A DNA stretch of 59,331 nucleotides from Candidatus Roseilinea sp. NK_OTU-006 (GCF_012931985.1 NZ_JAAFGM010000021.1:1-59331); one strand, 5' to 3'. Positions 8,780 to 17,067 are shown, counted from the first letter of the stretch. A program made the numbers and translations. Notes: generated from the sequence alone by a model not told the origin.

Positions 8780-9084
8780 CTAAGGCCTCGGCCTGTGCTG
8801 CCACGCAGGCAGCCCACCCTCCAGGGCGCTGGCGTCGAACCCTTGCGCGCGCCACAACGTAGCCGCGCGCTCCCCGCGCGACTCGCCGCGATGCGCCATC
8901 CCGCAATGCATGGCGATCGGCGCGCCAGCCGCCAACTCGCTCAGTCGGTCCTCCAGCTCAGCCAGCGGGATGTTGATTGCGCCGGGCACGTGGCCGGCGG
9001 CATATGCCTCTGGGTCCCGAACGTCAACCACACCGGCGGATCTGCGCCGGCCAGGCGCTTCATCAGGACATGCGCGGGAATCAT
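8780..9084 (-). pseudogene. Rhodanese-like sulfurtransferase with a frameshift (copy 1)
   Basis: The gene starts at ATG 9084 with M-I-P-A-H-V-L-M-K-R-L-A-G-A-D-P-P-V. The frame must then shift near 9029-9037 to read V-V-D-V-R-D-P-E-A-Y-A-A-G-H-V-P-G-A-I-N-I-P, the rhodanese core. The Cys loop reads H-C-G-M-A-H-R-G-E, longer than the usual C-G-x-G-x-R, and the extra part lies within the 39-bp repeat also found at 7782. The protein ends G-G-L-P-A-W-Q. The same frameshift is in copy 2 at 16758, so it predates the duplication or reflects a shared assembly error. A single-base loss is the simplest cause; the intact protein would bind persulfide on its Cys. Confidence 0.7.
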
Positions 9085-9089
9085 CGGCG

Positions 9090-9533
9090 TCACGCCATCG
9101 GCTCCTTCCATCGCTGCGGCCGCCGTTTGGATAGCGCCACGCCCACGACGGCGAAGATGACACGCCACCCCAGGACGAACATCGCGCTGAAGAGCAGCGC
9201 CACGCCGGCAAAAGCGAGCAGTACGGTCGGCTGGCCGAGCAACCAGGCGCGGATGAATAGGCCGGCCGGCGCGGCGTAGAGAAACGCCAACGTCGAGCGC
9301 AGCAAGAGGCGTCCTACCTTCGCCCACGTCGCTGGGCGGTGCGCGGGGTATGCGCCTAACAGCCACGCTAACAACATGAACGGCAAGCCGATCGCTGCGA
9401 TCTGTTCGACCGCACGAAGCGCAGCGTTAGCCATGGCGGTCATGTTGTGGGAGTACTGCCCGACAACGACGAACGCAGCTACGGCCAGCACATCACCGAT
9501 GAGCAAGCGGTGTCCATAAGCCAACTGGTTCAT
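9090..9533 (-). CDS. DUF3054 membrane protein (copy 1)
   Basis: A 147-residue protein with about four membrane segments. The G-D-V-L-A-V-A-A-F-V-V-V-G start and later L-L-R-S-T-L-A-F are typical of DUF3054, a family of unknown function common in actinobacteria and Chloroflexota. It follows the ABC ATPase by 15 bp and precedes the rhodanese by a few bases, so it is probably co-transcribed with the transporter. It is the same in copy 2. Confidence 0.75.
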   Translation of the reverse strand: MNQLAYGHRLLIGDVLAVAAFVVVGQYSHNMTAMANAALRAVEQIAAIGLPFMLLAWLLGAYPAHRPATWAKVGRLLLRSTLAFLYAAPAGLFIRAWLLGQPTVLLAFAGVALLFSAMFVLGWRVIFAVVGVALSKRRPQRWKEPMA

Positions 9534-9548
9534 AGAAATTTGCCTATG

Positions 9549-10637
9549 CTAGAGAGAGTCGGTTGCGTCTGTCGCCCCATCGGTTCCATTGCTGCCTGTC
9601 TGCTCGAACGCGCGCACCGGCTCGCGAGGGCGTATGCTGACGCGCGCGCCCATCGGCATCGCCAATGCGCCATCGGTGCGCGCCAGCAAGCGCTCGCAGC
9701 CATCCAGGCGCAACGATAGCAACTGGTCATGGCCGAAATAGAGCACCTGCTCCACGCAGCCGCGTCCGTCCGGGTCCGCGGATACTTCCAGCGCTTCTGG
9801 GCGGATGAGCAACTGCACGCAGCCGCGCGCAGGCGATGCGAGCGCTACGCGCCCCAGGACACATTCGGCGTAGTCGCCGTATGCCTGCGCCGGCAAGAAG
9901 TTCGCCTCGCCGAGAAAGCGCGCCACGAACGGTGAAGCGGGGCAGGCGTACAGTTCGCGCGGCGTCCCCATCTGCACGATGCGCCCATGGCGCATAACCG
10001 CCAGCGCGTCGGCCAGGCTGAGGGCCTCTTCGCGGTCGTGCGTGACGAACAAGGCCGCCACGCCGCTGCGCTTCAGCACGCTGCGCATCTCATCGCGAAG
10101 CGCGACGCGCAGCTCATGATCGAGGTTGGAGAACGGCTCATCCAGCAAGAGCAACTGCGGCTGCGGCGCCAGCGCGCGCGCCAGCGCGACGCGCTGCTGT
10201 TGCCCACCGGAAAGCTCATGGGGGTAACGCTGGGCCAGACCGCTCAACTGCACTTGGTCGAGCATGGCCATTGCTCGGGCCAAGGCCTCGGCCCTGTCCA
10301 AGCCACGCAAACCAAAGGCGACGTTGGCGACTACGGTCAGGTGGGGGAAGAGCGCGTAGTCTTGAAAGACCATCCCCACGCCGCGCTTCTCCGGCAGCGT
10401 GTTCACCCCCGGCCCGAACACCATTCGATCGCCGATGGCGATGGATGCCGCTGGGTCAGGCTCCGGCGTTTCCAGCCCGCTGATCAGGCGCAGCAGGGTA
10501 GTTTTGCCGCAGCCGCTGGGGCCCAGCAGCACCACGATCTGACCGAGCTTGACCTCGAGCGATGCCCGGTAAACTGCGTAAGCGTCTTTGACCCCGAAGC
10601 GCTTTGAGACGTTGCAGACGCGCAAGGCCGGCGTCAT
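9549..10637 (-). CDS. Iron(III)-type ABC transporter ATP-binding protein (copy 1)
   Basis: A 362-residue ATPase of the FbpC/FutC-PotA class. Walker A G-P-S-G-C-G-K-T-T, the Q-loop in M-V-F-Q-D-Y-A-L-F-P-H-L, signature L-S-G-G-Q-Q-Q-R, Walker B L-L-L-L-D-E-P-F-S-N-L-D and the switch V-T-H-D-R-E-E-A are all intact. A C-terminal TOBE-like region spans ~240-345. It energises uptake by the two-domain permease and its ATG overlaps the permease stop by 4 bp, so translation is coupled. Substrate is inferred as ferric iron from the binding-protein family; other anions or metals cannot be excluded. It is the same as the copy at 17527. Confidence 0.92.
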   Translation of the reverse strand: MTPALRVCNVSKRFGVKDAYAVYRASLEVKLGQIVVLLGPSGCGKTTLLRLISGLETPEPDPAASIAIGDRMVFGPGVNTLPEKRGVGMVFQDYALFPHLTVVANVAFGLRGLDRAEALARAMAMLDQVQLSGLAQRYPHELSGGQQQRVALARALAPQPQLLLLDEPFSNLDHELRVALRDEMRSVLKRSGVAALFVTHDREEALSLADALAVMRHGRIVQMGTPRELYACPASPFVARFLGEANFLPAQAYGDYAECVLGRVALASPARGCVQLLIRPEALEVSADPDGRGCVEQVLYFGHDQLLSLRLDGCERLLARTDGALAMPMGARVSIRPREPVRAFEQTGSNGTDGATDATDSL

Positions 10638-12451
10638 AGGCGAGTTTCCCAGTTGTTCTGCGCGCCGGAGCGCGAGAGGCGGATGAGCAGCAACGCCGGC
10701 CCGACGCTAGCCAGGACGATGGTCAGCGCAGGCACAGCCGCCGCCTGCCAGGCCGATTCCGAGGCTAGCATATACGTCCACACCGACAACGTCTCCATGC
10801 CGAACGGACGCAGAAACATGGTGACCGGCAGTTCCTTCAACGTATCCACGAACACGAGCAACAATGCCGCTAGGACGCCCGTGCGCATCAATGGCAAATG
10901 AACGCGGGTCAGCACGCGCGCCGGCGCAGCGCCCAAACTGCGCGCCGCCATCTCCATGTTCGGCGTCACCTTCTCCAGGCTGGCTTCGACGCCGCTGAAG
11001 CCGATGGCCAGGAAGCGCACCAGATAGCCATAGAGCAACCCGACCACAGAGGCACTCAGCAGCACGGCGCCGCCGGTCCAGGCCAGCACGGTCTCGTTCA
11101 GCGGCGCCAGCAACAACAACACACCCAGCGCAACTACGGCGCCTGGTATCGCGTAGCCCAGCGTAGCCAGGTGCGCGAGGAAGCGTAGGACAGCGTTCGC
11201 CTTGGCCTGCGATCCTCGTGGGCGCAGCGCGTAGGCTATCCCCAGCGCCACGGCGACGACGAACAGCGCCGCGCCCAGCGACAGGGCCAGCGTGTTGAAC
11301 AAGTATTGACCGAACGTCGCGTCGAGCGTGCCCGGCTCGGCGCTCGCCATCTCGGCGACCGCCCACTGCGCCAGTTGGGCCACCGGCAGGCCAAACGCCA
11401 CGAACAACAGCGCGAGCGGCCCGACCAGGGCCGCGACCACGCGCGGGCCGGACAAACGAATGGGCGCGATTGGCCGCGAATGGCCGCCGAGTTGATAATA
11501 GCGCGCGCGGCTGCGCAATCGGCGCTCGATCAGCACGATGCCCAGCGCCATCATCATCAGTAGCGATGCCAGTTGCACCGCCGCGTCGCGGTCCATTTGG
11601 ATGATCCACAGCCGCACGACGCCTTCGCTCAACGTGACGACGTTGAAGTAGCGCACCACGGCGAAGTCGGTCAGCGTTTCCATCAGCGCCAGCGCCACGC
11701 CGGCGGCCAGCGACGGTCGCGCCAAAGGCAACGCTACGCGCCAGAAGATCGCGCGATCACTCAGGCCGGCGGCGCGCGCAGCGTCGCGCTGCGCAGCCGA
11801 TTGCTCGCGAAACGCTGCCCGCGCCAGCAGATACACATACGGATAGAGCGCCAGGCTGAGCACGAAAATCGCGCCCGGCAGCGAGCGGAACTCGAACAGC
11901 TCGAAGTCCGGACCCAACCAGGCGCGGAGCTGCGTTTGGACGGGGCCGGCGTAGTCAAACAGCGACATCGAGACGTAGCCCAGGATGTAACCGGGGAGGG
12001 CGACGGGCAAGACCAGCATCCACTCGATCAACTTCACACCGGGGAACGTGTAGGTGGTGACCAGCCAAGCCAGCGTTGTGCCCAGCGCCAGCGTCGTCGC
12101 GCCGACGCCCAGCATGAGCAGCGTCGTGTTCAGCAGCATCTCCGGCAGCAGCGTGCTCCAGAGGTGGGCCCAAATTTCGCCGTCGAGGTGCAGCCAGGTC
12201 AGCGCCAGGCCGATCAACGGCAACAGGACCAAAAAGGCGGGGATCGCTGCGGCCAACGCGCCGGCGTCGAAGGCCGGCCGTCGCCGGCTAACGGCTGCAA
12301 CGCGACCCGGCCAGGGGAGTGTACTTGTGCGTTCCAATGCTACTTCCAGAGCGGGTGATTCGCGGGCAGGGTCAAGCACACACCCCGACCCTGCCCGAAA
12401 GAAGATTATGCCGGCGCAGTTTGTGGGGTCATTTGTAACCGACTCGCTCAA
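10634..12451 (-). CDS. Iron(III)-type ABC transporter permease, fused two-domain (copy 1)
   Basis: A 605-residue permease with two BPD-type transmembrane domains, about twelve helices, each with an EAA-like loop (A-A-R-A-A-G-L-S-D-R-A-I-F-W-R-V-A-L-P and A-A-R-S-L-G-A-A-P-A-R-V). This is the FbpB/SfuB arrangement. The open frame starts at ATG 12451, overlapping the binding-protein stop by 23 bp. The first ~60 codons are poorly conserved between copies and include the hairpin at 12363-12397, so the true start may be downstream of the hairpin. It differs from the 18612 copy only near the N-terminus, including two extra residues from a 6-bp indel. Confidence 0.88.
   Translation of the reverse strand: MSESVTNDPTNCAGIIFFRAGSGCVLDPARESPALEVALERTSTLPWPGRVAAVSRRRPAFDAGALAAAIPAFLVLLPLIGLALTWLHLDGEIWAHLWSTLLPEMLLNTTLLMLGVGATTLALGTTLAWLVTTYTFPGVKLIEWMLVLPVALPGYILGYVSMSLFDYAGPVQTQLRAWLGPDFELFEFRSLPGAIFVLSLALYPYVYLLARAAFREQSAAQRDAARAAGLSDRAIFWRVALPLARPSLAAGVALALMETLTDFAVVRYFNVVTLSEGVVRLWIIQMDRDAAVQLASLLMMMALGIVLIERRLRSRARYYQLGGHSRPIAPIRLSGPRVVAALVGPLALLFVAFGLPVAQLAQWAVAEMASAEPGTLDATFGQYLFNTLALSLGAALFVVAVALGIAYALRPRGSQAKANAVLRFLAHLATLGYAIPGAVVALGVLLLLAPLNETVLAWTGGAVLLSASVVGLLYGYLVRFLAIGFSGVEASLEKVTPNMEMAARSLGAAPARVLTRVHLPLMRTGVLAALLLVFVDTLKELPVTMFLRPFGMETLSVWTYMLASESAWQAAAVPALTIVLASVGPALLLIRLSRSGAQNNWETRL
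12363..12397 (-). promoter_or_regulatory. Intercistronic hairpin between binding protein and permease (copy 1)
   Basis: CGGGCAGGGTC (12363-12373) pairs perfectly with GACCCTGCCCG (12387-12397), an 11-bp stem with a 13-nt loop. It lies just downstream of the binding-protein stop and is conserved in copy 2. No U-tract follows on the minus strand. Such hairpins usually stabilise the binding-protein mRNA and lower expression of the downstream permease. Confidence 0.6.
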
Positions 12452-12983
12452 GCAGCTTGATCGCTTTTGTCTGCAACGGCCCGTATTGGGGCAGTGAGGC
12501 CAGGTCGGCCTTGAACGAGCCGAATCGGCTCAACACCTCGGGCGGTTGGGCAGAGGGATTGACCGGATACTCGCTGTTGCCGCCGGGCAGGCCGGCCACG
12601 CCCGGGTCCTGACCGCGCGTGGCGAGCCACTCGAGCAGCTTAACCGCGTTCTCTCGGTTGGGCGCGTTCGCCGTCACGCCGGCGCCGGAGAGGTTGACCT
12701 GCACACCGCGATCCTTCTGGTTGGCCCGGAACAGCTTCACCGGAAAGCTCGGATCGGCTTTCAGCTTGTTGCCAAGGTAGTAATGGTTGGTCATCCCCAC
12801 GTCGCACTTGCCGGCTGCGATGGTATCCAGAATGCGGCTATCACTGTCAATGAAGATCGGGCGATTGGCCATCCAACCGCGCACTACTTGCTCGGTGCGC
12901 CGTTCGCCGAGGTTGGCGATCATGCTGGCGACCAACGACGTTGCTCCCGCTGCCGAAAAAGTCGCCCACAATTTCTGCGCCAC
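12429..12983 (-). pseudogene. Truncated iron(III) ABC substrate-binding protein (copy 1)
   Basis: The frame carries the C-terminal ~170 residues of the binding protein that is complete at 20401-21435, from L-V-A-S-M-I-A-N-L-G onward. Similarity ends at 12939. Beyond it the frame continues into unrelated DNA for 15 codons (M-A-Q-K-L-W-A-T-F-S-A-A-G-A-T, GTG start). The signal peptide and N-terminal lobe are missing, so this copy cannot work as a periplasmic receptor. Compared with copy 2 it has substitutions such as F-R-A-N for F-W-A-N and M for I near T-N-H-Y. Confidence 0.9.
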
Positions 12984-13003
12984 ACCCTAAAGAGACAGTG
13001 CGT

Positions 13004-13032
13004 TTGATAAAATTCAACTATTCAAATATAAT
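13004..13032 (+). promoter_or_regulatory. Sigma-70-type promoter of arsR-sulP
   Basis: TTGATA (13004-13009), a 17-bp spacer and a perfect TATAAT (13027-13032) lie 17 bp before the arsR ATG. The spacer is AT-rich and holds two direct TTCAA elements, with TTTGA/TCAAA as a weak inverted pair. This suits an operator bound by the ArsR protein itself, giving autorepression. Confidence 0.75.
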
Positions 13033-13049
13033 CACCTCTCGCAAGAAAC

Positions 13050-13394
13050 ATGAACCAGCCACTGCATCAGTTCAAGGCCGCTTTTTTCAAGGCGCTGGCG
13101 CATCCCGTCCGCCTGGCAATCCTAGAACAGCTGCGGCAGGGCGAACAAAGCGTCAACGCCATTCAAACTGCGCTGGGCGCCGACCAGTCCACCGTGTCGC
13201 AGCAACTGGCCCGCTTGCGCACCGCCGGCGTTGTGACGGCGCGCAAGGAAGGCACGACCGTCTTCTATGCAGCGCGCGATCCGTTGTTGTTCACATTGAT
13301 GGATGTGGCGCGCGACATTTTCAATAACCAGATCGTCAGCGATCAGGCGTTGCTGGCTGAATTGCGCCGGGCCAATGCGCCGGCGCGAAAATGA
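13050..13394 (+). CDS. ArsR/SmtB-family transcriptional regulator
   Basis: A 114-residue winged-helix repressor: A-L-A-H-P-V-R-L-A-I-L-E-Q-L, recognition helix Q-S-T-V-S-Q-Q-L-A-R-L-R, and the wing G-T-T-V-F-Y-A-A-R. I see no C-x-C metal motif in alpha3, so it may sense through other residues or redox chemistry rather than arsenite. It is followed at 51 bp by the SulP transporter, a pairing I recall from Chloroflexota and cyanobacteria, and probably controls it from the promoter at 13004-13032. Confidence 0.88.
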   Translation: MNQPLHQFKAAFFKALAHPVRLAILEQLRQGEQSVNAIQTALGADQSTVSQQLARLRTAGVVTARKEGTTVFYAARDPLLFTLMDVARDIFNNQIVSDQALLAELRRANAPARK

Positions 13395-13445
13395 TGACAG
13401 GCGCCTGACTCGTCCTGCGCCGAAAGGAATAGCCGCACAAGCAGT

Positions 13446-15137
13446 ATGAATATCCCCCTTATCCCCCTCATTCAACTCATTCGAGACGAGTTCCGCGATT
13501 ACTCATTCAACACCTTTCAAAAAGACCTGCTGGCCGGCCTAACCGTTGCAGCCGTCGCGCTGCCGCTGGCGCTGGCATTCGGCATCGCTTCGGGCAGCAC
13601 GCCGGCCGCCGGCCTGGTGACTGCCATCCTGGCCGGCATCGTCATCGGTGGATTGTCAGGCGCACCCTTCCAGATCAGCGGGCCAACCGGTGCCATGTCC
13701 GCCGTGCTGATCCTAGTCGCCAATCAATACGGGCCGCAGGCGTTGCTGCTGGTCGGCCTGATGGCCGGCGCGCTGATCCTGCTGGTCGGCATTTTCAGGC
13801 TGGGGCGAACGGTGCTGCTCATTCCCAGACCGGTCATCACCGGCTTCACCAGTGGAATCGCCATCATCATCTTCGTCGGCCAGCTTGGCAACTTCGTCGG
13901 CGCGCAGGTGCCACCGGCCGAGATCCCCTTCCTCAACGCACTCGGGATCAGCCATGAAAGCACCGTACTCAAACTGCTCGGTTTCCTGCGCTTCGACTAC
14001 CCGATCAATTGGCAGACGATGGCGACCGCCGGCGTGGTGCTGGCTGCCATCTTCTTGCTGCCCAAGTCGATCAGCAAGCGCGTGCCGGGGTCTTTGCTGG
14101 GTCTGGTGTTTGCATCTGTGCTGACACTGATGCTGAACTGGCAAGAGCCGGTCATCGGCAATATTCCCCGCTCAATTCTGCTTGACCAACGGCTGACCCT
14201 GAATGCGGAAACGCTTCAACAGGTGCCAGAACTCATCGTGCCGGCTCTGAGCGTGGCAGCGCTGGGCGCGATCGAGTCGCTGCTGTGCGGGGCTGTGGGC
14301 AGCAAAGCGACCGGCGCAAAAATGGATGGCGACCAGGAATTGATTGCTCAGGGGATCGGCAATATGCTCATTCCTTTCTTCGGCGGTGTACCGGCAACGG
14401 CGGCGATTGCCCGCACCAGCGTGGCCATTAACAGCGGCGGGCAAACGCGCCTCACCAGCGTGCTGCACGGCGTCATCCTGCTGTTGTGCGTGCTGTTGCT
14501 GGGGCCGATCATTGCCCGCGTGCCACTGGCTGCCCTGGCCGGGGTGCTGATGGCCACGGCCATCCGCATGAACGAATGGGAAGAAATTCGCTGGATGTTC
14601 CGCCATCGCTTCCGCAGCGCCATCTTGCTGTTTCTGATCACGATGATCGCCACCGCTTTGCTCGACCTGACACAGGCCATCATCATCGGCGTCGGGCTGA
14701 GCGCGCTTCTATACGTCTACCAGTCCAGCAATGTGTCGGTCAACCGCAAAGAGGTGGATGTCAAGATGCTTCAAGCGCGCGGCCATCAGATCCCCAGCAC
14801 GCACCCTGACATCAGCGTGATGTATGTCACCGGCCCGTTGTTCTTTGCCGCGGCCCAGGCATTCCGCCGTGAGTACGGCGAGCACCAGTGTTGCCGGGTG
14901 CTAATTGTGTCCATGCGCGGCGTGCCGCTCATCGACGTGAGCGGCTTGGAACTGATCGAGGAGTTGATCGAGGCGCAGCACCGCTGTGGGGGCGAATTGA
15001 TGTTGTGCGCCTTGCAGCCTCAGGTGCGCGCGATGCTGGATCAATCAAGGCTGACCGAGGAGATTGGCGCGCACAACATTTTTTGGGCCGCCGATGCGGC
15101 CATCATCGAGGCCAATCGCCGGCTGGGAATCGCATAA
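13446..15137 (+). CDS. SulP-family anion transporter with STAS domain
   Basis: A 563-residue transporter. Residues ~15-420 hold the SLC26/SulP membrane core, including P-L-A-L-A-F-G-I-A-S-G and the Q-I-S-G-P-T-G-A-M-S motif. Residues ~445-555 form a STAS domain with the V-S-G-L-E-L-I-E helix. The family carries sulfate, bicarbonate, molybdate or other anions in symport; the substrate is not resolved here. It forms an operon with arsR and lies inside the 3.6-kb segment between the two large repeats. Confidence 0.92.
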   Translation: MNIPLIPLIQLIRDEFRDYSFNTFQKDLLAGLTVAAVALPLALAFGIASGSTPAAGLVTAILAGIVIGGLSGAPFQISGPTGAMSAVLILVANQYGPQALLLVGLMAGALILLVGIFRLGRTVLLIPRPVITGFTSGIAIIIFVGQLGNFVGAQVPPAEIPFLNALGISHESTVLKLLGFLRFDYPINWQTMATAGVVLAAIFLLPKSISKRVPGSLLGLVFASVLTLMLNWQEPVIGNIPRSILLDQRLTLNAETLQQVPELIVPALSVAALGAIESLLCGAVGSKATGAKMDGDQELIAQGIGNMLIPFFGGVPATAAIARTSVAINSGGQTRLTSVLHGVILLLCVLLLGPIIARVPLAALAGVLMATAIRMNEWEEIRWMFRHRFRSAILLFLITMIATALLDLTQAIIIGVGLSALLYVYQSSNVSVNRKEVDVKMLQARGHQIPSTHPDISVMYVTGPLFFAAAQAFRREYGEHQCCRVLIVSMRGVPLIDVSGLELIEELIEAQHRCGGELMLCALQPQVRAMLDQSRLTEEIGAHNIFWAADAAIIEANRRLGIA

Positions 15138-15141
15138 CGGC

Positions 15142-16218
15142 CTACTGCCCCATGAATACGAACTTCACATCGTCGAAGGAGACATAGCGCGTCAGCGAGG
15201 GTTCGCCAGTAACATCGCTCAGGCGCACGTAGCCATCCATGCCGGCGTTGAAGTAGTACGCGCCGATGTTTACCCACACATCGTGCAGCGGCGCCTGATT
15301 CACCGCATAGGTCGTGTCCCCATCGCGGTGCTTGACGGTGTAACGGGCGCTGCTGGTATCCCACACGGGGTTGCCACCGCCGCATGTCCACATTAGCGCC
15401 GCACGGTTGGGCACAAACACGTACACTTGATACACGCCTGCGCGCGGCAAGTTGGGCCGCCAGACCACGCTGTTGGTAGATTCAGCAGCCGATGCGACAT
15501 TGGGTGTCACAAAGTGATGGCCGTCGCCAGCGCGCGCGCCCACCACCCAGCCCTTGCGGCAATCATTCACCAGCTTTGGCGTGGTTTCTGCAAACCGGCT
15601 ATCAACCACAATCTCGGTCGGCATGGGTGTGGCTGCACTGGCCGGCCAGTAGCCATTCCAAATTCTCCAGAAATTCAGGTTGCCGGCCACATGCGTCGTG
15701 TAACGATACAGCGCCAGCGTTGCACGATTGATCGGCGTGACGCCATCCACCATCTCGCCCAGCGCCGCGTTATCGAAGCGCCGGCGCAAGGTGCGCGCCG
15801 CGCACTCCATTTGCACACCAAACCCTTTTGTGGATGCCCATCCCGGCCCACAGCCGGCTGCCCAGTTGATGGCGTAGTCCGAAGGGGTGCGCGCAGTCAA
15901 TAAGCCCTGCTCTTTCTGAACCATCGTCAGCAACAAGCGTGGATTGATGCCAAACCGATTAGCCTGCTCGCAGATATGCTGCGCAGCCGACTTATCGCCA
16001 TCAACAAACCCTTTCAGGATGCCCGGCCGCTCGTTGAGGAACGTCTGAATCTGATCGCACGACATAGCATATGGGTCGTTGAATTCTTCATCGCTGATGA
16101 GGAACTCGGCCTGGTAAGGCTCGACCAACGCAAGCGCCGGCGCCGGCCTAATCACAGCAGACATGCCCAGCAACGCCAGCAAGGCGATCCAGCGCCAAAA
16201 CATCCTTCGTTCATTCAT
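15142..16218 (-). CDS. Secreted protein with lysozyme-like N-terminal region and golvesin-type C-terminal domain
   Basis: From ATG 16218 the protein has 358 residues; the frame is open 150 bp further, but that part overlaps ppaC DNA and is Cys/Arg rich, so I exclude it. Residues ~1-35 are a signal peptide (M-F-W-R-W-I-A-L-L-A-L-L-G ending A-L-A). Residues ~60-190 (I-N-P-R-L-L-L-T-M-V-Q-K-E-Q-G-L) resemble transglycosylase/glucosaminidase-like regions of secreted actinobacterial proteins, with E of Q-K-E-Q-G as candidate catalytic acid. Residues ~215-355 match the golvesin/Xly carbohydrate-binding-like domain. It probably acts on or binds the cell wall. Its stop lies 4 bp from the sulP stop (convergent). 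Confidence 0.7.
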   Translation of the reverse strand: MNERRMFWRWIALLALLGMSAVIRPAPALALVEPYQAEFLISDEEFNDPYAMSCDQIQTFLNERPGILKGFVDGDKSAAQHICEQANRFGINPRLLLTMVQKEQGLLTARTPSDYAINWAAGCGPGWASTKGFGVQMECAARTLRRRFDNAALGEMVDGVTPINRATLALYRYTTHVAGNLNFWRIWNGYWPASAATPMPTEIVVDSRFAETTPKLVNDCRKGWVVGARAGDGHHFVTPNVASAAESTNSVVWRPNLPRAGVYQVYVFVPNRAALMWTCGGGNPVWDTSSARYTVKHRDGDTTYAVNQAPLHDVWVNIGAYYFNAGMDGYVRLSDVTGEPSLTRYVSFDDVKFVFMGQ

Positions 16219-16234
16219 AGACAAGACGGTAACT

Positions 16235-16552
16235 TTACCCTTGCAGCACCCCCAACAGCGTCGGCAAGAGTTGCTTCTTGCGCGACACGATGCCGGGCAT
16301 GTCCCACACCCCTTCGTCTTTGCGCGAGAAAGGCAGCCTTTCGAGATACTTGGCCGGCCCGCTAGCAATCAGCAGGCTGTTATTCGCCGTGATGTCGGTG
16401 ACCATCAGAGCAGCCAGTTCATAGCCGCGTTGCTCGCACATCTCGGCCAACGACTGGCGAATTTCGCCTACCCGCTCCAAAACCGGCATAAAGCTGGTTA
16501 CTTCGACCTGCGAAACACTGAACGAAACACGCCCAGCCTGGAACTCTTTCAT
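16235..16552 (-). pseudogene. ppaC: Truncated manganese-dependent inorganic pyrophosphatase (DHHA2 domain only)
   Basis: The 105-residue frame matches the C-terminal DHHA2 domain of PpaC: K-E-F, V-S-F-S-V-S-Q-V-E-V, L-A-A-L-M-V-T-D-I, and the substrate-binding P-G-I-V-S-R-K-K-Q-L-L-P. The N-terminal DHH domain with the metal ligands is absent. The sequence is cut exactly where repeat copy 2 begins, so the duplication or integration removed the start. ATG 16552 is the internal methionine at the junction. No active enzyme is expected. Confidence 0.85.
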
Positions 16553-16722
16553 GTCAGCAGCAGGTCGAAGGCGATGCGCGCCGTCGCCTGCTTGCCTTGG
16601 CCGGTGGCGCGCAGGTCGAAACCATGGCGGTCGCGGGTGATCATCTCAGCATTCTCGGCCCAGTCGAAACCGGCCAGCCCGCGCGCATAGTCCAGCAGGT
16701 TGTTGCGGTGATCCTCGTTCAT
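16549..16722 (-). pseudogene. DUF2470 protein truncated at the repeat junction (copy 2)
   Basis: Same as the 8514 gene up to R-I-A-F-D, then L-L-L-T and a TGA that overlaps the ATG of the ppaC fragment. The last ~23 residues present in copy 1 are lost. Function is doubtful. This is the left breakpoint of the duplicated segment. Confidence 0.8.
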
Positions 16723-16757
16723 GGGCTGCATCGCGCCGGCGGCGGTGTTGGCCAGCA

Positions 16758-17062
16758 CTAAGGCCTCGGCCTGTGCTGCCACGCAGGCAGCCCACCCTCC
16801 AGGGCGCTGGCGTCGAACCCTTGCGCGCGCCACAACGTAGCCGCGCGCTCCCCGCGCGACTCGCCGCGATGCGCCATCCCGCAATGCATGGCGATCGGCG
16901 CGCCAGCCGCCAACTCGCTCAGTCGGTCCTCCAGCTCAGCCAGCGGGATGTTGATTGCGCCGGGCACGTGGCCGGCGGCATATGCCTCTGGGTCCCGAAC
17001 GTCAACCACACCGGCGGATCTGCGCCGGCCAGGCGCTTCATCAGGACATGCGCGGGAATCAT
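16758..17062 (-). pseudogene. Rhodanese-like sulfurtransferase with a frameshift (copy 2)
   Basis: Same as the copy at 8780-9084, with the same frame break near 17007-17015 and the same extended Cys loop. Start ATG 17062. See copy 1 for domain reading. Confidence 0.7.
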
Positions 17063-17067
17063 CGGCG

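Larger units (their letters stand above)
8575..12939. repeat. Copy 1 of a 4.36-kb direct repeat (iron-type ABC operon)
   Basis: This segment recurs at 16553-20911 in the same orientation. By reading, the two copies agree from 8585 to about 12156 in every frame examined, with a single mismatch at 8584. They then differ by about 20 substitutions and one 6-bp indel up to 12939, where similarity stops abruptly. Copy 1 keeps the natural downstream flank (end of DUF2470) and lacks the binding-protein N-terminus. Confidence 0.95.

Noticed and set aside
9020-9045. Programmed frameshift in rhodanese
   Set aside because: No clear slippery heptamer or downstream structure was seen; a base loss or assembly error is simpler.
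8514-9084. Rhodanese and DUF2470 as one fused gene
   Set aside because: The frames differ and the rhodanese has a natural end and stop at 8780; DUF2470 has its own ATG. A fusion would need a second frameshift.
16219-16368. Upstream extension of the golvesin-domain protein to 16368
   Set aside because: The extra 50 residues are Cys- and Arg-rich, overlap the ppaC fragment, and come before a clear signal peptide starting at 16218.
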